Source of the DNA: Neolewinella persica DSM 23188
GTDB taxonomy: Bacteria > Bacteroidota > Bacteroidia > Chitinophagales > Saprospiraceae
Reading direction: 5' to 3'
DNA: 64,000 bases
Assembly: GCF_000373105.1 (NCBI RefSeq)
Contig: NZ_KB890435.1
Coordinates: forward strand, 33,843-97,842
Shown here: one piece after another, positions 24,982-33,700 of the stretch
How the letters are laid out: every line of letters begins with the position of its first letter
How positions within the stretch are numbered: the first letter of the stretch is position 1
Position numbers and translations under genes: made by a program
The notes under the pieces: generated by a model
Seen by the model: the letters and a program-made list of their open reading frames with translations, nothing else
Told to the model about the DNA's origin: nothing
The model's database searches: none

Positions 24982-25836
24982 TTACTGGGCCTTGTTGAGG
25001 GTGACAACGGCGCGGCGGTTAAGCTGGCGGCCTTCGGCGGTGGCGTTAGAGGACTCCGGTTGACTTTCCCCCTTGGATGAGGTGGAAATGAGTCCGGCGT
25101 CTACCCCGTAGGTGCGCAGGCGGGCCTTCACAAAGTCTGCCCGTTGCTGCCCAAGTCTCATATTATAGGCATCGGAATCAACGTTATCGGTATGTCCAAC
25201 GATGGTAATGGTCTCGTTAGAGGTCTTCACGCGTTCCGCCAGGACTTTGAGGTAATCCTCTACCTCTTTACCGAGCGTCTTGGTTGACTGATCAAACGGG
25301 AAGCGGATTTTTATCTCCGTATCGCTTACTTCTACGAGCTCCGGCTTGTCGGGTTCTCCCTCGACGGCCATAGTTCCCCAACCGAAGTTACCGGCGGCAA
25401 ATTTGTCGTCACCAGTTGGTCTGGCACCAGAAATGAGTCGGCTGAGCGTCCGGATATTACCCTCGGGTATTCCCCTGGCGACCAGCAGTTTTTTGATCTC
25501 ATCAGCCCGGTAGAAGCCCATGTTTTCGTAGCCTGCCGGAGCGGTTTCTCCTTCGTAAAAACGCCCCGTAACCTCCAATGCCTGGTTGGGGTCCTGTTGA
25601 AATTTGGCGTACAGTGCGTCGAGCTCAGTCTGCCATAAGCTGCCCGTAAGGACATCGTTGGAGCCGTAGCTGGAAACAATTGAATAGTTATCCGTGACGG
25701 GGGCGGGAGCGGGTGCGGTAATTGCAGCTCCGTCGTCGGCCGGGCAGTATTCTTCTTTAATGCAACCGTAGAAGGTTAACAGGAAGAACAAACCCCAGGC
25801 TAACGCCATCAAGATCAACTTGATAAAATTAGACAT
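24982..25836 (-). CDS. OmpA-family protein (membrane-anchored or lipoprotein)
   Basis: A 284-residue envelope protein. An N-terminal hydrophobic stretch (LILMALAWGLFFLLTFYGC) ends in Cys at about residue 25, which could be a lipobox, though the sequence is long for one. A Pro/Ala-rich linker follows, then a first domain with GSLWQTELDALYAKFQQ and TGRFYEGETAPAGYENMG, which looks like a degenerate OmpA-like unit. The last 110 residues hold the OmpA-like peptidoglycan-binding domain: IRFPFDQSTKTL, ITIVGHTDNVDSDAYNMRLG, RADFVKARL, and the basic NRRAVV that ends the family motif. First gene of a pair with the HhH protein. Confidence 0.86.
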   Translation of the reverse strand: MSNFIKLILMALAWGLFFLLTFYGCIKEEYCPADDGAAITAPAPAPVTDNYSIVSSYGSNDVLTGSLWQTELDALYAKFQQDPNQALEVTGRFYEGETAPAGYENMGFYRADEIKKLLVARGIPEGNIRTLSRLISGARPTGDDKFAAGNFGWGTMAVEGEPDKPELVEVSDTEIKIRFPFDQSTKTLGKEVEDYLKVLAERVKTSNETITIVGHTDNVDSDAYNMRLGQQRADFVKARLRTYGVDAGLISTSSKGESQPESSNATAEGRQLNRRAVVTLNKAQ

Positions 25837-26120
25837 ATGTATAATGTGTGGTTAATTAAATAAAGTAGTAAGAAGGCACACTCGTGTGTGTGCTATTTGT
25901 TTTGTTGCGGTGCTCCTGACAGGTACAAAAATCATAAAACAGCCCTCTGGGCCGACTATTAATGGGGGAAGTACCGGCAATTTAATCATATAGACGGATT
26001 TTACAAGCGTAAGTCACGTGATTTTCCGGGAGTTCCTGCGTTTAGACGCATATTTTGCCCCTACCGATCTGAATTCCCACCCTAACTGTTCCAGAATTCC
26101 TTAATTACTAGGCTTTTAGG

Positions 26121-26138
26121 TGCGGGGTCGCAGGTGCT
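26121..26138 (+). repeat. R18 dispersed repeat, copy 6
   Basis: Core TGCGGGGTCGCAGGTGCT (two end mismatches) with a well-kept arm AGGGATAAAAGGAGCAAGGG starting 4 nt later. Confidence 0.8.
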
Positions 26139-26226
26139 GGGAAGGGATAAAAGGAGCAAGGGGGGAAAGGGAAAGGAGTAAGGAAATCAGGGCTGGGTTC
26201 CTTGTCTGCTTTATTAGTCTTTTCCT

Positions 26227-26244
26227 TGCACCTGCGGCCGCGCC
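26227..26244 (-). repeat. R18 dispersed repeat, copy 7
   Basis: Exact minus-strand core GGCGCGGCCGCAGGTGCA. Together with copy 6 it forms a convergent pair 88 bp apart, the only such pair in the window. Confidence 0.85.
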
Positions 26245-26271
26245 AAAAGAAACATCAACGTGTAAAGCCAA

Positions 26272-26360
26272 GGGCGAGCTGGCTGTGCCCCGAGATAAAC
26301 CTTTGCCTCATCCACCTTGATACCAACCACTAACTATCTCGGGGCACAGCCCACTCGCCC
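26272..26360. repeat. Long inverted repeat upstream of ffh
   Basis: Arms 26272-26297 and 26335-26360 (26 bp each, two mismatches) share the string GGCTGTGCCCCGAGATA. The 37-nt spacer has no internal structure of note. It could be a leader structure, a terminator or a remnant element. Confidence 0.75.
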
Positions 26361-26414
26361 TGACGACTCCTGGGAAAAGCCATAGTTCACTACCCAAAGT
26401 TCCCTCCGGCGAAC

Positions 26415-26422
26415 TATCTTCG
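26415..26422 (+). promoter_or_regulatory. Possible -7 box of ffh
   Basis: TATCTTCG differs by one base from TAnnTTTG and lies 21 bp before the ATG. Confidence 0.4.
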
Positions 26423-26443
26423 CACCCCCAAGTTTATACCATT

Positions 26444-27763
26444 ATGTTCGATAACCTGAGTGATCGCCTGGAAGGCGCGTTTAAGAGCCTGACCGGCGAC
26501 AATAAAATTACCGAAATCAACGTAGCCACGAGTCTCAAAGAGATTCGGCGCGCCCTGGTTGGTGCCGACGTCAATTATAAGATTGCCAAAGAATTCACCG
26601 ACAATGTGAAGGAAAAGGCGCTTGGCACTGACAATGTGCTCAAAGCGGTTAAACCCGGACAGATGATGGTTAAGATCGTCCAGGACGAACTGACCGAGCT
26701 GATGGGTGGCCAGAGTGTAGGGATCAACGTGAAAGGAGAACCAGCCGTAGTGCTGATTGCCGGCCTTCAGGGTTCAGGTAAAACGACCTTTACCGGTAAA
26801 CTTGCCCTTCACCTTAAAGAAAAGCGTAAGCTAAAAGTACTGGTTACTGCCTGTGACGTTTACCGTCCGGCAGCCATCGATCAGCTTACGGTACTGGCCG
26901 AACAAGTCGGTGCCGGCATTTACAAAGAGCCGGAGAACAAGAATCCTGTGGAGATTGCGCTTAACGCCATCGCCCACGCCCAGGACGAAAAGTATGACGT
27001 GGTCATCGTCGATACTGCCGGCCGTCTTTCGGTCGACGAAAAAATGATGCAGGAGATCAGCGACGTTCGTGAAGCGATCTCCCCCAACGAAACGCTCTTC
27101 GTCGTTGACTCGATGACTGGTCAGGATGCCGTTAACACGGCCAAGGCCTTCAACGACCGGATCAACTTCGACGGTGTCGTCCTCACCAAACTCGATGGTG
27201 ACACCCGTGGTGGTGCGGCCCTCTCGGTAAAGTACACCGTGGGTAAACCCATCAAGTTCATCTCTACCGGCGAGAAGCTGGATACGATGGACGTTTTCCA
27301 CCCCGAGCGGATGGCCCAGCGGATTCTCGGCATGGGTGACATCATCTCCTTTGTGGAGCGCGCCCAGGACCAGTTCGACGAAGAGGAGGCCAAGCGCCTG
27401 GAGAAGAAGATCAAGAAGAACAAGTTCGACTTCAATGACTTCCTCGGTCAGCTCAACCAGCTGAAGAAGATGGGAGACATCAAGAGCTTGCTCAACATGA
27501 TCCCCGGCATGAAGAAGATGATGAAGGATGTCGATATCGACAATTCTGCCTTCAGCAAAGTTGAAGCCATCATCCAATCCATGACCCCCATGGAACGCGC
27601 CGAGCCCAAACTGATGAGCATGAGCCGCAAGAAGCGGATCGCCCGCGGCTGTGGCCAGAGTATGGACGACGTTAACCGGTTCATCAAGCAGTTCGACCAG
27701 ATGTCGAAGATGATGCACAATATGAGTAAGAACCCGGCGATGATGGGGAAGGGAAGGCGCTAA
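26444..27763 (+). CDS. ffh: Signal recognition particle protein Ffh
   Basis: SRP GTPase that binds signal sequences and the 4.5S RNA and targets nascent membrane proteins to FtsY. The 439-residue protein has the N domain (1-85), the G domain with GLQGSGKTTF near 108, ACDVYRPAAIDQL, DTAGR near 190 and TKLDGDTRGGAALS near 245, and the Met-rich M domain (from about 325: MIPGMKKMMKD, MTPMERAEPKLM, RKKRIARGCG). The C-terminus ends MMHNMSKNPAMMGKGRR. The start ATG is supported by the N-domain MFDNLSDRLEGAFKSL. The stop codon forms the loop of a terminator hairpin. No ffs RNA gene was recognised nearby. Confidence 0.97.
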   Translation: MFDNLSDRLEGAFKSLTGDNKITEINVATSLKEIRRALVGADVNYKIAKEFTDNVKEKALGTDNVLKAVKPGQMMVKIVQDELTELMGGQSVGINVKGEPAVVLIAGLQGSGKTTFTGKLALHLKEKRKLKVLVTACDVYRPAAIDQLTVLAEQVGAGIYKEPENKNPVEIALNAIAHAQDEKYDVVIVDTAGRLSVDEKMMQEISDVREAISPNETLFVVDSMTGQDAVNTAKAFNDRINFDGVVLTKLDGDTRGGAALSVKYTVGKPIKFISTGEKLDTMDVFHPERMAQRILGMGDIISFVERAQDQFDEEEAKRLEKKIKKNKFDFNDFLGQLNQLKKMGDIKSLLNMIPGMKKMMKDVDIDNSAFSKVEAIIQSMTPMERAEPKLMSMSRKKRIARGCGQSMDDVNRFIKQFDQMSKMMHNMSKNPAMMGKGRR

Positions 27764-27801
27764 GCGCCTTCTTTTAGACGAAAAGGCGCTGCGCGCTTTT
27801 C
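27754..27801 (+). terminator. Terminator hairpins at the end of ffh, with the stop codon in the first loop
   Basis: AAGGCGC and GCGCCTT form a 7-bp stem whose 3-nt loop is the TAA stop codon of ffh (27761-27763), followed by CTTTT. A second hairpin at 27780-27801 (GAAAAG / CTTTTC) follows and resembles the one after prfA. Confidence 0.7.
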
Positions 27802-27913
27802 TTGTAGACAGCCTTCGGCTTTATAGACGCTGCGGTTGTAGGCTACCACAAGGTTCAGCTCGCTTCGCTCGTTTGGTCTCAAAGCAAATTCAAGGTTCTT
27901 TCCTACTAAAAAG

Positions 27914-28006
27914 CTTAATGCCTGAATGACCTTAATGGTTACTCTTATCCCCCTACCCTTAGTGTAGCTGCTTAGTGCCCTAACTGTCTTAGTGGTTACT
28001 AAAACG
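27914..28006 (+). repeat. 93-bp direct repeat, copy A
   Basis: Starts CTTAATGCCTGAATGACC and ends TCTTAGTGGTTACTAAAACG, 9 bp before the phosphatase ATG. Copy B is at 28712. Both are internally repetitive (CTTAGTG, TTAATG words). Confidence 0.85.
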
Positions 28007-28015
28007 CACAACCCA

Positions 28016-28642
28016 ATGCCCCGCTACGCCATTTCCGATATCCACGGCTGCCCCAAGACCTTCCGCGCGCTGTTGCAGCAATTAGACTTCAGTAAAGCTG
28101 ACGAGCTTTTTCTGTTGGGAGATTACGTCGACAAAGGCCCGGACAGCTACAGCATCATTGAGTATATCTGGCAACTGCAGTCGGAAGGGTACACTGTAAA
28201 ATGCCTGCGGGGAAACCACGAACAGATGTTCGTCAACGAAGTGATGCGCGGAGAACACTCGGGCGTCATCCCCATCCGGCACCACCAGGAGGTTTGTCGC
28301 TGGATGCTCACCCTACCCTACTACCTGGAAACTCCCGGGTATTTCCTGGTCCACGCCGGCCTGAACTTCCGCCACCCCGATCCGCTGGAAGCCACCTACG
28401 ATATGCTCTGGATCCGGTACTGGTACGACGAGATCGATCGCGACTGGCTCGGTGACCGCATCATCGTGCACGGACACACGCCTGAACCGATGACTTCGGT
28501 ACGTTTTGGCATAAGCAAAATGCGGGAAGCGCAACGGGTTTGTATTGACTCGGGGTGTGCGCATTCGTATAAGGGCATGGGCTACCTCACGGCGCTTAAC
28601 CTGGATTCGGGGGAAGGGACTTTTGTGCGGTTTGGGGAATAG
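28016..28642 (+). CDS. PP2A/calcineurin-like serine/threonine phosphatase family protein
   Basis: A 208-residue cytoplasmic metallophosphatase. The full metal-binding series is visible: SDIHGCPKTF near the start, GDYVDKGPDSY, LRGNHEQMF, LVHAGLNFRHP and IIVHGHTPEPM. This is the PPP-type signature (GDxHG, GDxVDRG, GNHE) in slightly altered form. The size matches bacterial PrpA/ApaH-like PPP enzymes. Targets could be phosphoproteins or dinucleoside polyphosphates. The ATG at 28016 (MPRYAISD) is preferred because the frame upstream of it translates repeat A. It is flanked on both sides by the 93-bp direct repeat. Confidence 0.88.
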   Translation: MPRYAISDIHGCPKTFRALLQQLDFSKADELFLLGDYVDKGPDSYSIIEYIWQLQSEGYTVKCLRGNHEQMFVNEVMRGEHSGVIPIRHHQEVCRWMLTLPYYLETPGYFLVHAGLNFRHPDPLEATYDMLWIRYWYDEIDRDWLGDRIIVHGHTPEPMTSVRFGISKMREAQRVCIDSGCAHSYKGMGYLTALNLDSGEGTFVRFGE

Positions 28643-28711
28643 TGCAGCCCATCCGGAAAAATAACCCATCCCAGCATAAATGCAGGGTAACCGGTATGCT
28701 GCGAAGCAGCC

Positions 28712-28805
28712 CTTAATGCCTGAATGGCCTTAATGGTTCTCCCTTCCAACACTCTTCTTAGTGTAGCTGCTTAGTGCCCTTACTGTCTTAGTGGTTACTA
28801 AAACG
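28712..28805 (+). repeat. 93-bp direct repeat, copy B
   Basis: Near-identical at both ends to copy A, with differences mainly in the middle (about 28738-28757). It ends 5 bp before the stop codon of the cystathionine beta-synthase-type gene. Confidence 0.85.
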
Positions 28806-28810
28806 CCAGC

Positions 28811-30169
28811 CTAAATAGCCTGCAAAATGTCATACTGCGCAATCAGGTGCTTCTGCCCCAGCGCATCCTTCACCATTACGGCAGGGTTCTCCTTAGTCAG
28901 GTGCTTCCCGAGTTCGGAGAGGGTGAGGTCGCTGTTGATCTCGGGGAAGGGAGCCCTCATGATGTCGGAAACGGTTTTCTCCGAGTTCTCCATGGGGCTG
29001 GCCAGCAGGTAGTTCAGCACGTCGGTTTCGAGGATGCTTCCGACTACGGTATCTCCATCCAATACGGGCATCTGAGAAAACTCGTGCTCCTTCATCATCT
29101 TTAGTGCTTCGCGGACGGTTGCCGTCTTTTCGATACCGGAGAAAGTCGATCCTTTTTTATCGGCGATGAGATCGCGGACGCGAAGTTCTGTTTCGAGAAA
29201 ACCGCGGTCACGCATCCAATCGTCGTTGTAGAGTTTACCGATGTAGCGGCTGCCGTGGTCGTGGATAACGACGACGACGAGGTCATCGGCCGTCAGTTCG
29301 TCCTTCATCTGTAGGAGGCCGGCGACGGCGGAGCCGGCGGAGTAACCCAGGAGGAGGCCTTCCTCGCGCGCCAGGCGGCGCGCCATTACAGCTCCGTCCT
29401 TATCCGTCACCTTCTCGAAATGATCGATGACACCGAAATCGACGTTCTTGGGCAGGATGTCTTCGCCAATGCCTTCGGTGATGTAGGGGTAGATTTCTTT
29501 TTCGTCGAACTCCCCGGTCTCGTGGTACTTCTTGAAGACAGAACCGTAGGTGTCTACGCCCCAAATCTTAACGTTGGGATTCTGTTCCTTGAGGTATTTG
29601 CCCGTGCCGGAGATGGTTCCCCCGGTGCCGACACCAACGATCATGTGGGTCAGCTGGCCATCGGTCTGTTTCCAGATTTCCGGGCCGGTGCTCTCGTAAT
29701 GCGCCAGGCGGTTGCTGAGGTTATCGTACTGGTTAAACCAGAAGCTGTTGGGGATTTCCTTGCTCAGGCGTTCGGCCACGGAGTAGTAGCTTCGTGGGTC
29801 GTCGGGTGTGACGTTGGTGGGGCAAACGATGACTTCCGCGCCCATGGCGCGGAGGATGTCAAATTTCTCCTTACTCTGCTTATCCGAGGTCGTAAAGATG
29901 CACCGGTAGCCCTTCACACAACCGGCCAGGGCCAGCCCCATGCCCGTATTACCACTGGTACACTCAATGATGGTACCACCGGGCTTCAGGCGGCCATCAG
30001 CCTCGGCGTCTTCTACCATTTTGAGGCCCATGCGGTCCTTAATGGAATGGCCGGGGTTGAAGGTCTCTACCTTCATCAGCACCCGGCAGGGGAGGCCTTT
30101 AATGACTTTATGCAGCTCCACCATGGGTGTATTACCGATGGTTTCGAGGATGTTATTTTTGATGTCCAT
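28811..30169 (-). CDS. Cystathionine beta-synthase / cysteine synthase with CBS pair
   Basis: PLP enzyme of sulfur amino-acid metabolism, condensing (acetyl)serine with sulfide or homocysteine. The 452-residue protein has an N-terminal catalytic domain with the PLP lysine in HSIKDRMG (K44), the substrate loop SGNTGMGLAL, the phosphate-binding GVGTGGTISGTGKYL and the C-terminal GYSAGSAVAGLL. The last 115 residues form two CBS domains (SGIEKTATVREALKMMKEHEFSQMP-like, then VSDIMRAPFPEINSDLTLSELGKHL-like), which bind adenosyl ligands in many homologues. This layout is that of cystathionine beta-synthase rather than CysK/CysM. It stands alone; repeat B touches its 3' end. Confidence 0.9.
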   Translation of the reverse strand: MDIKNNILETIGNTPMVELHKVIKGLPCRVLMKVETFNPGHSIKDRMGLKMVEDAEADGRLKPGGTIIECTSGNTGMGLALAGCVKGYRCIFTTSDKQSKEKFDILRAMGAEVIVCPTNVTPDDPRSYYSVAERLSKEIPNSFWFNQYDNLSNRLAHYESTGPEIWKQTDGQLTHMIVGVGTGGTISGTGKYLKEQNPNVKIWGVDTYGSVFKKYHETGEFDEKEIYPYITEGIGEDILPKNVDFGVIDHFEKVTDKDGAVMARRLAREEGLLLGYSAGSAVAGLLQMKDELTADDLVVVVIHDHGSRYIGKLYNDDWMRDRGFLETELRVRDLIADKKGSTFSGIEKTATVREALKMMKEHEFSQMPVLDGDTVVGSILETDVLNYLLASPMENSEKTVSDIMRAPFPEINSDLTLSELGKHLTKENPAVMVKDALGQKHLIAQYDILQAI

Positions 30170-30249
30170 TTGATCTTGGTTGGTTAGGCGGCGCGAAGGT
30201 ACGAAGGAATGGGAGTAAAGGAGAAAAGGGGGAAAGGAGGGAAGGAAAT

Positions 30250-30290
30250 AACCATTAAGGCATTTAGGTACTAAGAAGCTACACTAAGGA
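30250..30290 (-). repeat. Partial inverted copy of the 93-bp repeat
   Basis: On the minus strand it contains CTTAGTGTAGC and CCTTAATGGTTA, the two best-kept words of repeats A and B, in swapped order. It may share ancestry or simply the same word composition. Confidence 0.5.
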
Positions 30291-30483
30291 AAGGAAAAAG
30301 AGAATAGAAGAAAAAGGGAAATCAAGGCGCAAACCAATTCAGCATAAAAGGCAGTAGCCGCCACGAGCGATAGCGAGCATCGTTTTACCTCGCAGAGCTG
30401 TATCGCAGGCCTCCGTTTTAACGCCGGCAAAGCCATCCCTCCTTGTTCTCCTTTTCTTCCCTTGCTCCTCTGTCCTTCTCTCG

Positions 30484-30501
30484 GGCACCTGCGTCCGCGC
30501 C
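30484..30501 (-). repeat. R18 dispersed repeat, copy 8
   Basis: Minus-strand core GGCGCGGACGCAGGTGCC (last base differs). The arm is good: GGAGCAAGGGAAG about 17 nt downstream on that strand. Confidence 0.78.
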
Positions 30502-30710
30502 TCCTTTCAATTAATCGGAAATAAACAGACATACCCATCATTTCCCGTCGAATATGAATTACTTAATTATTAAATATGAATCAGTTTTCACCTAATTCCC
30601 TGTGTTTTCGGCAATAAAACAAGTCTAAACAAGAAAAAAAGTCCCTGCGATGGGTAAGATTCTCTAATAACCACGATATTCCAGTAGACTTTCACCGCTA
30701 AATCATCCCG

Positions 30711-33700
30711 ATGATGCAACATATATACCGATACACACTAGTTTTTTTGTTTTTCCTAACCACCTTAACTAGCCTTTGGGCACAAGAAACACTTCCACTC
30801 GACTCCATCTGCCTGACTGCAGGCGGGCCCGGTTTCAACATCGTAACCGACGACTTTCCCGCTGGTGGCGAGTACACCGTTCAGTTGGAAGTAGGGTCCG
30901 GTTGTATTATCCTTGACGAGCGGGGACTACTGACCATTCCCGCAGATGTTTCTGTAAGTAGATGCTGTGGTTTCCAGGGGAGGCTTATTGCATTTATCAC
31001 ATTCTTTGGTTCTAATGGTCAGGTCCAAACCTTCAGACAAGACATTGATTTAACCATCAAATGTCCTAAGCCTGATTGTGGTTTAGTGGACCTGGACGAA
31101 ATCCCTCAACCTCGCCCAAATCCAAATCCGGACGAGCCGCAGGACATCCCCTGCATAAGCGCCTGTGAAAACAGTACGGCCACCTACCTGTTCAGCGAGA
31201 ATATGGCCCTGACTTACGTTTGGCAGGCCACCAACGGAACAGTTGATGAACTTCCGGGCCTCCCTGGCCAAATCCAGGTAAGCTGGGGCTCCCTTGGGTC
31301 CACCAGCCTCTCGGTAGAAATTTTTGACGCCGACGGTAACCTGCTGACCACCCGCAGTTACTGCGTGACCCTGACGGAAGCTCCGATTGCGGATTTCACC
31401 GCTACCAGTGTTGCCTGTCTTGGCCAGGACGTTTACTTCACCAATGCTTCCACGGGCGCTGCTGCTTCTTACGACTGGGATTTCGGTGACGGTAATACTG
31501 CCCAAAACGCAGCAACTCCGACCGTTACCCACGCCTATGACACGCCGGGCACCTACACCGTGACGTTGGTCGCCACCTCCAACGGTGGCCTTAATGCTGA
31601 CGGCAGCCAAGCCTGCTGCTGCATTGATTCCGTGAGTTACGATATCGTTATTGACCCGGATCCCGGTCCTGGCATCTTCTGGATTTCCACACTCTGTGAA
31701 GGAGACGCCAGCAAGTACTGGACCGATGCGACCGGATGCTTAGATATTCTTTGGGAGATCAGTGGCAACGGGACCATAACCAGTGATCCAACCCTGGATA
31801 CAATTATGGTGGATTGGGGCAGCGGTCCCTCCGGCACCCTCGAGCTCTTCGTTAATGACTGTGATCAGGACTATTGTCCTACCCCGTCGGTTGCGATAGT
31901 ACCGATCATCTCAACTTCCGGGACCATTAGCGGTCCGATCGAAGTATGTGGCGGCGAGACGGCTAACTATTCCTTACCGAAATGGCTCACGACTGAATAT
32001 ACCTGGATACTACCTGACGGAGGATCCTTCAATGGCTCGAATAATGGCCATACCACCAGCATTACCTGGCCCACTACCCCGGGTACTTACGAGATTGTCG
32101 TCGAATACGGCAGTTCGTTCCTCGCCGGCCTTCCGGGGCACGAAGGCGATGATTGTTACGGTAGAGCCGTTCTGGAAGTTACGGTACTAAACAATTTCAC
32201 CATCTCCGCAGCCCCCAACCCTGCTTGTGTGGACGGTATGACCTTCTTTAATGCTTTTACCGATGGCTCCCCCACACTTTACAATTGGTCCGTTGTTGGC
32301 TACCCAGGCCTCGACATGTTAAACCAGCCCAATTTCGCCGTTGATTGGTCTCACCCCGACCTCCCCGGCGCAGGTGTTTACACCATCGTCGCCGAGGTCG
32401 TCAATGCCGCCGATTATTGCGTGGCTGTTCGCAGTGTTACCGTAGTTGTTAAGGATGCGGTTAATCCGGTCATCAGTGGTCCGCTAGACTACTGTGTCGG
32501 TGATCCGGTCATTTACACCATCGTCAGCCCAACGCCGGGTTACACTTACACCTGGGCGGTGAGCATTGGTGATGGTTCGGTAACCCTGGGCCAGGGCGGG
32601 CCGACGGCAACCATCGTTTTCACCAATCCTACGGCTACCGTCAGTGTTTATGGCCAGGACAGCCAGGCACCCAACTGTATTTCTGAGGTCGTTGAGTTGG
32701 ACGCAGAAGAAATAGTATTTGATGATCCGGTGACGATCACTGGTCCTCCGGCCTGTACCAATAGTTTGGCCGATTACACTTTTGGCCCGGTACAGCATCC
32801 GGATGCCACCTACGCCTGGTCGGTGATTCCCATGACTGCGGGCAGTGTAATCGCCGGATCGGACGAAACTGTTGCCACCATCCAGTGGAATGACGATCCC
32901 GGAACCGTTTTTGTCCGGGTAGACATTTCATTGTGTGGCAATACCATCTTTGACACCCTCGAACTTGAGCTCAATGCACCCATTGAACCGGTCATCACCC
33001 AGCTGGGCGACCTGTGTCCGGATGGAAGTGCGAAGCTGTTTATCGACAGTACTCAGTTCACGACCATTGTATGGGACCTTGGCGGGAACGCAGGTACAGT
33101 GTGGGCACCAAATGCAGGGTTGATCACCATCTTCGAAGAAGGAAGCTATGTGGTCAATACTATTGACGTTAACGGTTGTCCGGGCGTAGCCCGGATCCGG
33201 GTAGAGGACGTTCCCGGGCCTGACATCAGCATCACCACAGATAGCGTTCGCCAGATCTGCGTCAACAGCCTGCCTTTCCCCAATAACCCGATTTTGGAAG
33301 CAGTCACCGACGCCGGCAACACCATCGAATGGTTCTGTGGCGGCGACAGCCAGGGACCAGCAGCAATTGGCAATACAACTTTCACCCACGTTTGGACCAC
33401 CGTGCCGGGTACCTTCACCTACTTCGCCCGCGTAGTAGACCCGGTTACGGGTTGTACGGAGGATTCCGACCCCCTCTTCATCTCACAAAGAGTTTGCTGT
33501 GGCCCACCGTATGTTTCTGATCCAATCTCTCAGATACACACCTTCGAAGCCACCCGGCAGTCTCCAAATTGTGACCTGATCGACCTGGTAGCTACTTTCA
33601 GCCAGGACAGTGTTGTGGGGCACGGTTTCAACTGGGCCTTCCTTGATGCTCAGATCATTTCCGTGGGCGGCACTACCGGAAGAGATTCCATGACCATCCG

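Larger units (their letters stand above)
25837..26443. other. 607-bp intergenic region upstream of ffh
   Basis: Contains two R18 copies facing each other (26121 and 26227), then a 26-bp-arm inverted repeat (26272-26360), then the ffh promoter box. The first 280 bp are A/T-rich with no gene seen. Confidence 0.7.
30170..30710. other. 541-bp intergenic region
   Basis: Holds a short inverted relative (30250-30290) of the 93-bp repeat, a purine-rich tract, R18 copy 8 at 30484 and an A/T-rich leader before the giant T9SS gene. No gene is seen. Confidence 0.6.
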
